Positions 52,530-64,000 of a stretch of 64,000 nucleotides of DNA are shown here, piece by piece (the first letter of the stretch is position 1; each line of letters opens with the position of its first letter). The position numbers and the translations under genes were made by a program. The notes beneath the pieces are model-generated. The model had not been told where the DNA came from and made no database searches. It saw only the letters and a list, made by a program, of their open reading frames with translations. Source of the DNA: Citrus sinensis (lineage: Eukaryota; Streptophyta; Magnoliopsida; Sapindales; Rutaceae); NCBI RefSeq assembly GCF_022201045.2, contig NC_068556.1:3450001-3514000 (forward strand), given 5' to 3'.

Positions 52530-54350
52530 CTTCATTTAGAAAAGAGTTTTATCAGAACATTAAAGGATTGTCAAGAGTCCAACTCTTTCTTATCTTCGCA
52601 TTCTAACCGTAGTGGAGGTGGAGGTGGAGGCGGTAGATTATTTAATCTAACCATAACTAACAAAAAACCTAATCACGGTTTAGCAAAAAGCAGTTTATAG
52701 TCGAGAGACTAGACCATGGCTTCTAACCATTCATAGTTGATAATCAGAGAAGCGCCCACTGCCCAATGGGCTAAGCCCCCTCACCCATAAGATGATCTAA
52801 ATGCCATTCTATCGCCTTCTTTTATTGTTTTCAGCCCTTACGTCAACATAATGTCAATGCCAACTTTATTTTGGGGTGCCAAACGGATTGGGTATTACCC
52901 GACAAGGAATGAGGTCGAACCAGTCCCGACCATCACTTGATAAGAACAGAATTGGTTTGGAAATTAAATTTTATAAAAATATTTTACGAAATATATATTA
53001 TTTTAAATAATAATATTTCTTTGACACATTAATTACACATATTTAAAATTTTAAATATTATCTTTATATTTTCATAACTAATTATATTAAAATGAGCTTA
53101 AAAATTATAAAATTAATTAAAAATATAGTTATATAATATTATAAAATGTAAGATCGAGCTTGAAAACTGGATAAAAAATAAGGGGTTGCTTTCTTCTCTT
53201 GAATTACCTATAACCAATTGAGAATTTAGTGGTTTCTATCTTTTAGCTGAAGAGCGAAGGATGCTATGTATATTTGTTTTGATTATGATATTAATATTCT
53301 GGGTACATTATTATTATTATTATTATTTTCGTGTTTATCGAAAAGAAAGAGGACAAGGTCATTTATGACATAAAGCGAGTGTACTTAGAATGAAAAATGA
53401 TTTATTTCATGCTTTGATGGGCGCATTTAATAATGGGTTTTATAAGATTAACAAGGTGGTGATAGTAGCTCCACTTTTTTTTTTTTTTAATTCGTACCAA
53501 GATCGGGTGAATTATTTATCCTCTAATTTATACTTTTGACCTTCTAATTTACTATTAAAGACATTAATATAACTCCATAAATATTATTACTCTTAATACA
53601 TACCCAATAATCTCAAATATATTTCCCTTAATAATCTAATATATATATATATATATATATAAAGCTGGGACTTCAAGAGCTAATGTGGCATCATCATTTC
53701 TCATCTTTTTATATTTTCTATTATCTAAAATATTGGTGGCTTAAAATACATCAATTAATTAACATAAGAAAAGAGGTTCTTTCATTTTCCCTCAACAATG
53801 TCACTAGGACCTAATTTCAATGCCATAATTTCATATTTAATTATGCAACATTTTGTTGAGTGCCTTTTGGCTTATTCAAATTTTATTATGCTAATAATTA
53901 AACTTTAGTGCCTTAAAATACATAAACTAATCAACATAGGAAGAAAGATTCTTTTATTTTCCCTCAACCTCATCTTTTTATATTTTCTATTATCTAAAAT
54001 ATCGGTGTATATTCTTTATACATGTTTTTCCTCTTTCTACTTAAATCTAATAATAAGTAACCATTAATAATAATTAATTATAAGTCTTTTGAAACATTTG
54101 TTTATTTTATTATGCTAGCAATTAAACTTTAGTGGCTTAAAATACATCAATTAATTAACATAGGGAGAAAAGTTCTTTAATCTTCCCTCAACAATGCCAC
54201 TAGGACCTAATTTTAATGTCATAATCACATATCTAATTATGTAACCTTTTGTTCAGTGCCTTCAGACTTCTTAAAATTTTAATATACTAACAATTAAACT
54301 TTAATGGCATAAAATACATAAACTAATCTATATGTATATATATGAAGTTG
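52530..54350. repeat. AT-rich repeats, four related 50-bp blocks
   Basis: No gene. Blocks beginning GGCTTAAAATACATCAATTAA occur near 53738, 53911, 54134 and 54306, usually followed by a TTCTTT...TTCCCTCAAC segment. The sequence TATATATAAAGCTGGGACTTCAAGAG (about 53655) recurs in similar form near 54337. A (GGAGGT)n-like patch lies at 52612-52633 and an (ATT)n run at about 53308-53328. Likely a transposon with subterminal repeats. Confidence 0.5.
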
Positions 54351-54547
54351 GGACTACAAGAAGTGATGAGTACAAGAAAGTCTGCGATTTATTTTTTACC
54401 GAAACCGGGCAAGAAAAGAAATTTCTTTAAAAACGAGCTATTCGTGTACGCGCCACAGTCGTGACTTTTCCGGTCCTGCTTTAAACACCTAGTAGGAAGG
54501 ATTAGGTGTATTATATTGTATTTTAGGATTATTATCATTTCACTACT

Positions 54548-57343
54548 TCAAAAATTACCAAATATCATATAACTACAACAAGTATTGTCTCCTATCATTT
54601 TCCTACACAAAAAAGATTGACTGCAAGAAGTTCCTAATAATTCTGGCCTTGAAGGACAAAAAGCTTGTGAGGATGAAGTTCTGTCACTTTCAGATATTGG
54701 CACATCCAAAGATCGGCAGAGTAGTGAGTCAACCATATTCAATCCTCGTGGAAGATTTTCCAAGGAAAAACACCCATCTTTCATTGCCTCTCCAAATAAG
54801 ACCCGGCAACATTCATCATCTGATATCAACATGTTCTCTGGTTTAGCTGAACCAGCTGCTAGATTTCCAGCAGAACTAGGAACGCTAAGTCCCAAAGAGC
54901 TTTGGAATGGAACATTGGCAACTTCATGGCCTTCATGAGAACTTATACAATGAGCTGGCAACCCCGCTGATTGATGTCCCAATTTGAGTGCCGAAAAGTT
55001 TGATACATCCTCTAAATTAAACTGGTAAGGTGTGCTTGCAAAAGACCCAGCATTATTGACAAAACTTTGTTCAGGGAACTTAGAAGAGCAGCCAGCTTCA
55101 CCAGGTATTTCTGGAATGGAAAAAGTGACATCTTCAAGTGAGGTGTAATATTGTTCTGTACAAGATGCTGGACTGGAGCTTCGATCCTTCCCTGGACACG
55201 ACTCTTCACTAAAAATGACCTGGTCTCTCGTTTGTAGCACCGCATTACCAGCAGAATGAGTGTGTGCAACACCTGCTGACTCTCGACTGCATTCTGATAC
55301 TTCTTCTCCTTCTGTTCCACCTTTAGGACAACTTTCATCTCCACTACTTTGCATCCTTTGCGAAGATGACGGCAAAGGTTGATTTTGATGTCCAACAAGA
55401 GGCAGGCCCTGGAACTGCTCCAATAGTCCTGAAGCCAAGTAAGAGTCCAACTTCTTTTTCACAGAGCTGTTCCAGTGATTTTTTATTGCATTGTCTGTCC
55501 TGTTGATCAAACAAGAACAAATATATCGGATGCCATTTTTGTCTCAGCAAGTTCCAAATAAAAGTTTTTCACTCTTCTAATAAGAGAACCTTAAACCAAA
55601 CAAATACCAATTGTGATCCAAGGGCAGAGAGGGAGAAAACAGCAAGATCTAGATAAAGTCAAGGACATCTTGGAAGTTGACTCTCTTCTTGCCATAAGAA
55701 ATAGACTTACCTTCCTGGCAAGAATTTTGTTAGCTCCGCCCATCTGTTCCCATAAATCTGATGTGCACGAATTAAAGCCAGCTCCCCTTCCTGAGTCCAT
55801 GCCTCTTTGTTTATGGCAGGATTAAGATGATTATGCCACCTACAATAATTTAAATTTATTAAATACAAGACAGGGAACGAGATCAAATCAAGGTGAGCAG
55901 ATAAAGAGGGACCCAATCGTCATAAACAACACTATAATCATACCTTTCCCTGCATTGCTTACCAATACGGCCTGGTAAATGCTGAGCAATGGTGGACTAC
56001 TTTTTTGGCCCATATTTGTTCACCAATTCAATTATTATCTCATCCTCCTGATTACATATATGACAATTAGCTGACAATGTCAACATGTATGCTAAACTAT
56101 AGCACTGCAGGGACGGCACGGTCATAAGAAACAACTATAGAAAGTACCTCTTTAGACCATGGACCTTTAACCAGTTCTGGGCTCAAGACCTTCTGCCACC
56201 TATGTAAGCATTGTACATCTGTTCGGTCTTTTAAAACACTCCGCTGCAAACAAGTCAAACTACAATTAGAATGTGTATCCACTGGATAAATATTTTAATA
56301 AATTCATAATATGCAGACATGAGATAAACTCATTCCTTACCAATTTTCTTCCAATTCTTTCCCTTGAAATGCTGAACTGCCTTCCGCAATATCTCATCCT
56401 AAAACAGAATTAGCATCCGTCTCGTCAAAAAATAAAAAACTACACATACAAGCTTATCCTTATAACTGTCTTTATAATTATTTATAAATATAGCAATTTA
56501 TCTTGGCATTTAAAGAAGCAACTTTTAAAAACAAAGATAAATTCAAGGCAATATCATTTTTTTTTTTTTTTTTTTTTTTGTGGGAGGGGGAAGGGGGTGT
56601 AAAGATGGTATCAATAAACATGATAGAAACAGAAAACCAAATAAATAAACTGCTAAAAGTAAACGCATTCACCTCTTCTGGTGTCCACTGTCCCTTTGTG
56701 GAACGTCTTGTAGGGCCACTGGTCCTCCTATCAAAAAATGATTAAATGGTCATGACCACAATCATGGTAAAAGTTATTGTTACTAATTAGAAGGGGCAGA
56801 GAGGTCAAGAGTACAGAAAGACTTAACATTATTCACAGTAGAAGCTATTCTCACTTGTAAGGGGGTGGAGGAAGTGAGTACACAAAAAAATGGCTTTCCC
56901 CCCCCCCCCCCCCCTAAAGCCACTAAAGATTAGCTTTGAACAAGCAAAACTAATTAACATCTTTAAGATTGAAAGTGCTACAATTCACTAAATTACTAAT
57001 TTCCCATCTAAGCATAACATTTATGAGCTAAATAACCCACATCCCCACACCCAAAAAAAAAAAGGGAGAGAGTACAAATTGTATGTGTGAACAATAATTC
57101 CATCTTTTAGCTCAAGGAGCAAAGCAAGTAAGTACCAAATGTAGCTTAAAAGAACAGACCTTATCCATCAGTTGAAAATGCTCTAAGGAACAGTGGCACA
57201 TGTACAAGACAAAAGCATAGAAGATGAAATGTGAACAACGAGAGTTTTATGCTTTTGAGAGATTACCCATGCATAGATCGCATTCTCTGACCACCGTCAC
57301 CAAGTCCATCTGAAGGAGCAGAGATTACCCAGTCACTTTCCAT
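54548..57343 (-). pseudogene. MYB3R (three-repeat MYB) gene copy, disrupted and 3'-truncated
   Basis: MYB3R factors control G2/M genes through MSA elements. Seven exons on the minus strand: 57267-57343, 56673-56727, 56341-56398, 56148-56243, 55944-56047, 55711-55839 and 54548-55499. All splice sites look sound. Repeat R1 has KGQWTPEEDE and KGKNWKKIAE; R2 has VQCLHRWQKVLSPEL and KGPWSKE; R3 has NHLNPAINKEAWTQ and [24 protein letters not shown]. These match the MYB3R1/4 type. There are two lesions. An extra A in a T/A run (56229-56232) shifts the frame between R1 and R2; exons 3 and 4 together are 154 bp, one too many. A TAG (55997-55999) replaces the Trp in KKW-STI of R2. The C-terminus stops soon after ELLGTSCSQSFL, where full-length homologues (about 1000 aa) continue. 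Confidence 0.88.
56560..56579. repeat. Poly-T tract in an intron
   Basis: Twenty or so T residues in an intron of the MYB3R copy; together with the 17-C run at 56898-56914 these are unstable homopolymers where the assembly could be inexact. Confidence 0.6.
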
Positions 57344-59453
57344 ACTTTATTGACAAACAAATAAAGCTGCATACCCCGATTCCAATTCCATGACAATTTT
57401 CTCCAGAATCTGATCTCCAAATCATTATCTATTTTCCTAAAATGAGGCTGGAAATCCCCTCCCGCGGAACAAAACCACAAGCTGACATATAATTAAGAAC
57501 AAATGCAGTCAAAATTAGAAAATAATAAGTTTGTTGAATATCCAAGAAAGGAACATAGATTCCAAAGTGATCTGATACAAAAGGTACTTTCCATGATAAA
57601 TATAAGCGAATAAGCAACCTTTTGAATTATTAGAATAAAAATTATGACACAAAAATACAGCACCAAATGTAAATTAACAATCATTTCATGAATCATTACA
57701 CCAAAAATTCTTAAGCTCTTAATGACCAGCAAAACCCTTCTGCAGAAAGCTTCACACTAATCTACCATTGTTAGTTCAGAAATAAACTCGAAAGTAATCT
57801 TCAATTGATATAAAATTATTATCAATGCTCAAAATTCAACTGATGTACAACAGTACTGAAGGGCAAAGAATTGAAAATTCTTCAAATTGCCGACGACACT
57901 TCATAAATTCAAACCAAAGATCATGATCAGACACAAACTGTCAACTTCATCAACTAAACCCTAGATCACCCACCGAGTAACTTCAGAAAATTCAAATTTC
58001 ACGAAACAGCAAAACGCATGAAAAAGCATTAGATAACATAAATTTACAACAAAAAAGCCAATTACCGGTCAAGAATCAAGATCAATGAAATCGAATTCGA
58101 ATTTCAAGGAAACAAAACCCGAAGCAACTCTCCGAACTCAGCTTCAAGATTCGAAATTTAGACGAAATCGGTGGAGAGAACAAAACGGTGCGCATTTGCA
58201 GATCCCAAAATGAAATTTGAATTAGCGAAGAACTAAAGATCTGCAAATGCAACTATTTTTTTTTTTTGAAAAAAGGAAGAGTTTTAGTGAGAGAATTGTG
58301 GGGAATTTAGAGAGAGATAGAGAGAGAAAATGAAACGGTCTAGAGTGCTATTCAAACATAAAGGGGCGGACAACTGAGTTTCAAACCCTATGGTTAAAGT
58401 TCGAACATGTTTGGTTTCTTAACGGTCGAGATTTACAAACGTGGACATATAGAAATGTTCTAATTAGAGATTTCAACCATATTAAAATCAGATATAAGAT
58501 AAAAGACAAAAAATACAAATTCTAATGTAATATATTTTTATCTTATAGTGTATTGAAATATGTGTTCTTTTTATATTTTAATTTACTCCTAATTTTATTA
58601 TGGTTAGAAATCCATTATTATTATTATTATAGATATTAATTTTATGCAAATATAAATAAAATCTCTCACTAGCCTTAATGAAAGTGAGGTTTGAGCATTA
58701 GATTTTTGAAATAACCTCTTGTATTATGCACAAGTAAATCAATTACTACATATATAACACTTAAACTTTTAGATCCTTTATAATGTGCCCATTCATTTTA
58801 ATTTTACTCGTTTCATAAAACAAGATTAGAAAGAAAGCTGAGTCAGCCCGTGAGAATAAGGATTGTAGAATATTTTTAAGTTCATACCAATCAATTTCTT
58901 TTTAAATTTAAACAATCTTTACTTATTTTTCAGTTGCTAAGGAATCAACTTGCTAGATTTCCATATTTTTGACCTGCCATGGAGCCTGTTTCAATTCAAA
59001 CAGTACTGATCATTCATCGCAGAAGGCTACGGAATATTATTACACATACTATACCGTGAAGTATTGCATGGAGAAGAAGCTGTCTTCAATAAAAAGAAAG
59101 TTAACGGACTCCAATGCAAAACATATGAAAGTTCCTCTGGAATGGGTGGGCTTGAGGAACAGAAAAGCCTCCAGGCAAATGGATGATCATTGCTCAAGGA
59201 TCAGGGCTTTTTTTTACTATTTTTTATTTTTTTATTTTTTTAACCCTTTTTTTTTAACACTATAATATTATCTTAACCCACCAAGCAACTTTCGGACCCC
59301 GAAAACAAACATAAAAGACCAAAAATGAAAATCTTATTTTTTTTTTAACACTATAATATCATATTTTTTTAATTATTGTACCTTGAAGTATGTACACAAT
59401 AGATAATTCGAACCAATTTACTTTGAATAATGAAAATCTCAAACAACCAGTAC
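57344..59453. other. 5' region of the MYB3R copy, then gene-free spacer
   Basis: 57344-58380 is probably the 5' UTR (with a possible intron) and promoter of the MYB3R copy; a GA-rich stretch lies at 58300-58330. From 58440 to 59453 the sequence is AT-rich with poly-T runs. The 98-codon frame at 58969-59265 (+) has no recognised family. The 3' exons expected for the La copy are not here. Confidence 0.45.
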
Positions 59454-60351
59454 CTTGGCATGTTGAGAAAAGAAGGCCTCTACATCTTCACGCTTCACAT
59501 CATATTCTAGAGGTGTTGCAGCAATTGTTCTTACATCCAATTGCTCTTTCATCTCCTCTGCAGTTGGTAGTTCAGCACTACGACCCACTTTCATCCCTAA
59601 CCCACCAAACATTATATACAAAAATGAATAAACAAATAAATTAGAAAAAATCATTTATACTCAATTTTAAAAAAAAAATCAGAAGAATATGCTAAAAAAT
59701 GCAGAGTTGATCACTAATTGATATTGTAATATATCATCTTCAATTCGACACAACATTTAAAGTTTCATAATCACAATTTCAGTGACAGCTGCAATATACA
59801 TACAGTAATTTGCCTAAGAAGGAGAGGTTAAAGAAAACTGACCATCTTCGGAAAGTTTAAGGGAAGAAGACTTTCGAAGTGTTTCAGCAACAGCCTTTAA
59901 AGTATCTTCAGGTATGTCTTCAGACTTCACATTGCCCAAATGTAAATGCTCTTTCATTGTCTTAAACGAACAAATGAGAGCCAAACCAACCACTGTATTA
60001 TCCACAGTCAAGATCAACCAAAAAAAATAAAAACTAAATTCAATTTAAAATCAAATAAAAAACAGCTAAAATTTCCATAGAAAAAAAAAACTAAGAATAA
60101 AAAAGCAAGTAATAAGGATACTGGCATCAGAGCTCTCGCTGATCTTTCCCCTAAGAAATTCATCAGTAGGAATATTGCTATCACTGAAGTAAAATTCAAC
60201 CTGCAAAAGCAATAAAAATAAAATAAGAGCCGACATATTTGAAGAACTTTACTTTGAAACAAAAAAAAAATGAAGGTTAAAAAGGAGGAGGAAAGAGAAG
60301 AAGGACCTGACGCAGAACAGCTTGGGCAGTTTCTTCATCTAAGGACGCCAT
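59454..60351 (-). pseudogene. La protein (LA1-like) gene, first four exons only
   Basis: La binds the 3' UUU-OH tails of new RNA polymerase III transcripts and protects them. Exons on the minus strand are 60307-60351, 60122-60200, 59843-59992 and 59454-59596, together 417 bp or 139 codons without any lesion. The La motif is complete: VLRQVEFYFSDSNIPTDEFL, LALICSFKTMKEHL, SEDIPEDTLKAVAETLRKS and LKLSEDG. The first RNA-recognition motif begins with LDVRTIAATPLEYDVKREDVEAFFSQHAK and then ends at a donor-like AAG|GTACTGG. Reading on gives VLVV and a stop at 59439. The remaining RRM1, linker and RRM2 exons are absent within the 1 kb downstream. The copy is 5'-complete with an apparent promoter, so it may be transcribed. 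Truncated gene, probably non-functional. Confidence 0.82.
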
Positions 60352-60478
60352 TCTTGTTGTACGGACGAGAGAGGCGAGTGAGAGAGGGCAAGCGTTCACT
60401 GTTTAGGGTTTTGTGTTCTTGTGAGATATTTTGGGCGGCTTTCGAGTGAGACACTTTATGTTACGTCTTCCTTAATGC

Positions 60479-63160
60479 AGGGATGGGCAAAATCGGGATC
60501 GGATATCGGATTTTGGGTTGGTTGGATTGGATAAAAATCGATCCAAACTTCACTTAAACTTATAATCCGAGCCGATTTAATTCGAATTTAATTCGGATTG
60601 AATTGGGATAAAAAGTTGGGTGGAGTTCGAATCGGATCGGATTCGGGTTAATTCGGGTTCGAATTAAATTCATGTTATTCTGATTAATTCGGGTTAATTC
60701 GAATTGAGTGTAATCAAATCAGATTCGAGTTAATTTGGGTTCAGATTAAATTCGAGTTATTCGGATCAATTCGGGTTATAATTAATTTGGCAATTGGGGA
60801 GGTGAAATTAGAAAATTAATTTATTATAATTTTATTATATTTTTTCCTGAAGGGTTTTGGTGCTGAAAAAATTGTAAAAGTCACATGAAATTATCTTGTC
60901 TATTTTGTATTGTTGATTATGAGGCTCATAATGAATCTTGCACCAAGCATGCTTACAAAAATTTTGTTCATATTAAAATAAATTAGGTTTGTGTTCATTC
61001 TGGCAATAACAACATAAACGTGCATGTCCTTTATAAAACAAGCATTTGTGGCTTGTGCACTTGCAGAATTTGTCAATAGAAAGAAATACTCACATTCTAG
61101 CAATAACAGAATTTGTGCACTTACAGACAATTAAAACCAACCCAACTTGTCAATACAAAGAAAAATCTTCAATGGAGTATGTCATCAATGCTTTATGCTA
61201 TAACAAATACTCATACCTCTGCCATTTAATAATAAAAAAAGTTGAACTATCATGTGCATCCTATAATCAAAACTTTACACAGTCAAATCAGAAAAGATAA
61301 TATATGCATGGTATCCAAAATTCCAAATAATCTAAGTTGGATTCTAGTCTTTGTTTTTTCTCAGCATATTTCAATTGGTTTCTTTTCCACTCTTGTCACC
61401 TTGCTAACTAAGACATTTCTCTCCCACCTTCCTTGTCCTCCCTCATTCATCCATCCATTCATTTCAACCAACAAAAAAAAAGAAAATTACTATAGAATTA
61501 AATTCAAATGATTCAAAATTAAAAATTAACACAAAGCATAAAATTAAAATTAACACAAAGTTTAAATTTAATAGTCTCCATCCAAAGCGCAATGTCCAAT
61601 TCTAAAATCTAAACATTAATCTTTAGAACACAAAATTAAACATAATTAAATAGTTTCCATTTTCCAAAACACAAATGACAAAGTTTCAAAATCCAAAACA
61701 CAACAAAGTTTAAATGTAAATCTAGATCAACTTCCTCCACGGCTCCACCGTTCCTCGCAAGCACTTTGACAACTTCTAACTTCAATTTCTTCTACTCCAA
61801 GTTGACGAATTGAAGCATATATCCCCTAGGGAAAAATTGAAAAAATAATATATGATAACCGTTTAACTACTTTCTTTAAGCCGCATTACAAATAAAGGGA
61901 CATTAAACACAAACACATATGCCCAATTCATGTGCATACTTGATTAAATATTAGAAAAAAAATTATGTCAATTGTAGCTTATTTCATGGCATTCATCACC
62001 AAGTAAATTTAATAATAATTCTAATTCCTAAGTAATACCATTCCAGCAATTTCAATGTGTCTAAAATAAATGAAACAATTATAATATTACAATTTGAATT
62101 AAAACTTAAAAATTAAAACTATAACTATTGTCTATTATTATAGTGTAAATTACAACCTAAACATATAATATGAAATTATAAATAATAATATATATTAAGA
62201 ATTACCTTTCAAATATCTATAACACCTATATCAGCGCTCACTGTTTCCACCGTTGAAGCTTGTGATCTTACAAACTCTTTAAAATATCCAAAAAAATGAA
62301 ATTAGTAAATAACTTAAAGTACATGTAGATGCTATTTATAAAGTTATAATACATCTTCACTTTATAAAGTATGAGAAAAATATTAACTTCTTGTAGCTCC
62401 ATATGGAATATCTGCTCTTTAATATCTTCCTAAAGGTTGTAGACAGGATTAGCAAAAAGTTTAGCTTGTAACCAATTTTCGGTACATATCAATGCCTCAA
62501 CCATACAAGGGGTCAAAGAACTCCGATATTCGTCAATGACGCGACGCCCTGTGCTAAAGACAAATTCAGATGCCACTGTGGAAACAGGAACAACGAGGGC
62601 ATCCCTTGCAATTTTCTCTAATATCGGATACTTCGATCCATTAACCTTCCACCAAAGCAAAACATTGAGCTTAAGATTGCTCGGATCTTCAACTGGGTCA
62701 CTCAAATATCGTTCCACCTCAGATACTACTCTCTTGCCCTCATTCTGAACAAACACTTTCTGAGCATACCCAAAGAAAGGGCGAGAAACTCAGAAAATGT
62801 CATCACCATCACCACTAGGACCCTTCGGCAAACCAACCTCAGTTGTAAAATAAGGAGAATAACTTGTACCACCATAGTTGCTGCTAGGAACACTCTCACT
62901 ACACATCGATGGTGTGAAACTAGAGCACATTGCACTATATGCATCATAAAGCTCATTCAACAAATCTTTTACGGCTTTGGTCATTTCTTCAACTTTTCAA
63001 CCATCATTGGCAAAAATGATCTCAAAAATATGTTTGACAAAGTTCATTTTAGCTCGTGGATCAAGAATAGAGGCAACAATCAACATTTTATTCATCTTCC
63101 CTGAAAACTCCTAATATTTATCAAATTTTTCATTAAATTGGATTTTTTTTTTTGGGCTGA
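60479..63160 (-). mobile_element. hAT transposon remnant
   Basis: The left end CAGGGATGGGCAAAATCGGG and the following GGATCGGATTCGGG/TTAATTCGGG repeats (to about 60780) are typical of plant hAT ends. The minus-strand frame at 62430-62756 is the C-terminal hAT dimerisation region, with LLWWKVNGSKYPILEKIARDAL, VASEFVFSTGRRVIDEYRSSL and ALICTENWL. Further 5', 62790-63130 gives KMNKMLIVASILDPRAKMNFVKHIF, interrupted by stops, and LNELYDAYS, matching the region before the dimerisation domain. The N-terminal BED finger and catalytic part are missing. No matching right end was found in the window, so the 5' part is lost or lies outside. That the end and the transposase belong to one element is inference. 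Confidence 0.65.
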
Positions 63161-64000
63161 GAAGACCTTGGAAATAGCACAGGAATCATAATTCATACTT
63201 AGGTAAAAATTTAGAAGTAGGTGAAACACTAATTTTATGATGTCGTTCGGCTATTGTGTCGCCCGCCCCCAGACATTATGATGCCACTACTACTATATAG
63301 TTCATTGTATCACGAGGACGAGAAATCAATATCATTTCATTGTCTTTATTAGTATAATTATTATTTTTTAATTAAACTAATATACTGTCTTGATAGTACA
63401 ATTCTCATGTAAATTATTAAGTTGTTAAATTTATGTCATTTATACTTAAGGGTAGCGAAATAATAATTAGGTTTTATTTTAAAATATTGAATTATAAGTT
63501 ATAAAATTAAATATCTAAATTATTAGATATAATAACTTATATTTTATAAGAGTAATTTTATCTTTTTTATATCATAATAATAAAATAGTAAAATAAAATT
63601 TATGATTAAAGATGGTCAAAAAACTTAAGAAAAAAATTAATAGAAGAATTTAATTAGTTAACTATATAAAATTTTTATTAATTTATATGTTTTAAGAATA
63701 TTATAAATTAATTGTAATTATTTTCTATAAGTAGGACGGATTTACAAAAATAATGGGTGTAAATATCCCATCCTTTTTCCCCTTAATTTCAAGTTAATAA
63801 AATAAAATTTGGCTCCCTATATTTTAATTAAATCACAATTAAGGAGACTTATATTAACCTCTTGAATAAAACCACCGTGGTAAGTGATCTGTACATCACT
63901 AGCAAAATTTCTATTGGCCAAGTCTCCCTCGATTCCTCCTCACACCGAGAGTTGGTCATTGTCGAATCTCATTGCTCATCAACGGCAGTGTTAATTGGGA
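63161..64000. other. Gene-free AT-rich end of window
   Basis: No reading frame, RNA gene or repeat that I can support. Confidence 0.5.

Noticed and set aside
53640..54485. Possible Helitron ending in CTAG near 54490
   Set aside because: No convincing 3' hairpin before the CTAG and no matching 5' TC end could be fixed by eye.
58969..59265. 98-codon plus-strand frame as the missing 3' part of the La copy
   Set aside because: Wrong strand, and neither strand reads as RRM or La C-terminal sequence.

Overview
This is nuclear DNA from a flowering plant, and the gene set fits a eudicot. The genes are rich in introns with GT-AG borders, the spaces between them are AT-rich, and there are many small inverted-repeat transposons. 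The named proteins are plant-type: a MUT9-like casein kinase, a SAWADEE homeodomain protein, a cytosolic NADP-malic enzyme and a plant cereblon. I cannot name the species from sequence alone. All gene models were spliced by eye and their frames checked by exon-length arithmetic.

Layout. 0-5.8 kb is transposon-rich and has no gene I can support. It holds a 1.47-kb inverted-repeat element and a hAT-like element, each with recognisable target-site duplications. 5.85-10.0 kb (+) is an intact 16-exon MUT9-like/PPK casein-kinase-1 gene encoding 697 aa. 10-13.5 kb holds its 3' flank, exon-like repeats and two miniature transposons. 13.85-16.73 kb (-) is a 250-aa SHH1-like gene of the RNA-directed DNA methylation pathway. 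16.8-25.6 kb is gene-poor transposon debris. 25.68-30.04 kb (+) is an intact 19-exon NADP-malic enzyme encoding 589 aa. 30.4-31.3 kb is an inverted-repeat element with internal tandem repeats. 31.8-35.5 kb (-) is an intact 10-exon cereblon gene encoding 538 aa. 35.8-38.8 kb is a Mutator-like remnant and a G-rich-ended transposon.

39-63 kb is different. It is a run of broken or partial gene copies, all on the minus strand and almost all keeping their introns. They are a CABIN1 (HIRA-complex) fragment, an NPC1 sterol-transporter fragment, a glutamine-rich gene of unknown function with a late in-frame stop, a MurB-like tail, a MYB3R cell-cycle factor with one frameshift and one nonsense codon in its DNA-binding domain, the first four exons of La protein, and a hAT transposase remnant. 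Because introns are kept, these are DNA-level copies, not retrocopies. A 295-bp patch of the NPC1 fragment was copied again 3.4 kb away and sits between direct repeats, as expected from repair with templated filler.

The four intact genes do not form a pathway. They act in chromatin and light signalling (kinase), RNA-directed DNA methylation (SHH1-like), NADPH supply (malic enzyme) and ubiquitin-ligase substrate recognition (cereblon). The most notable biology is the same-strand graveyard of captured genes at 39-60 kb and the MITE families whose insertion sites can be read directly.
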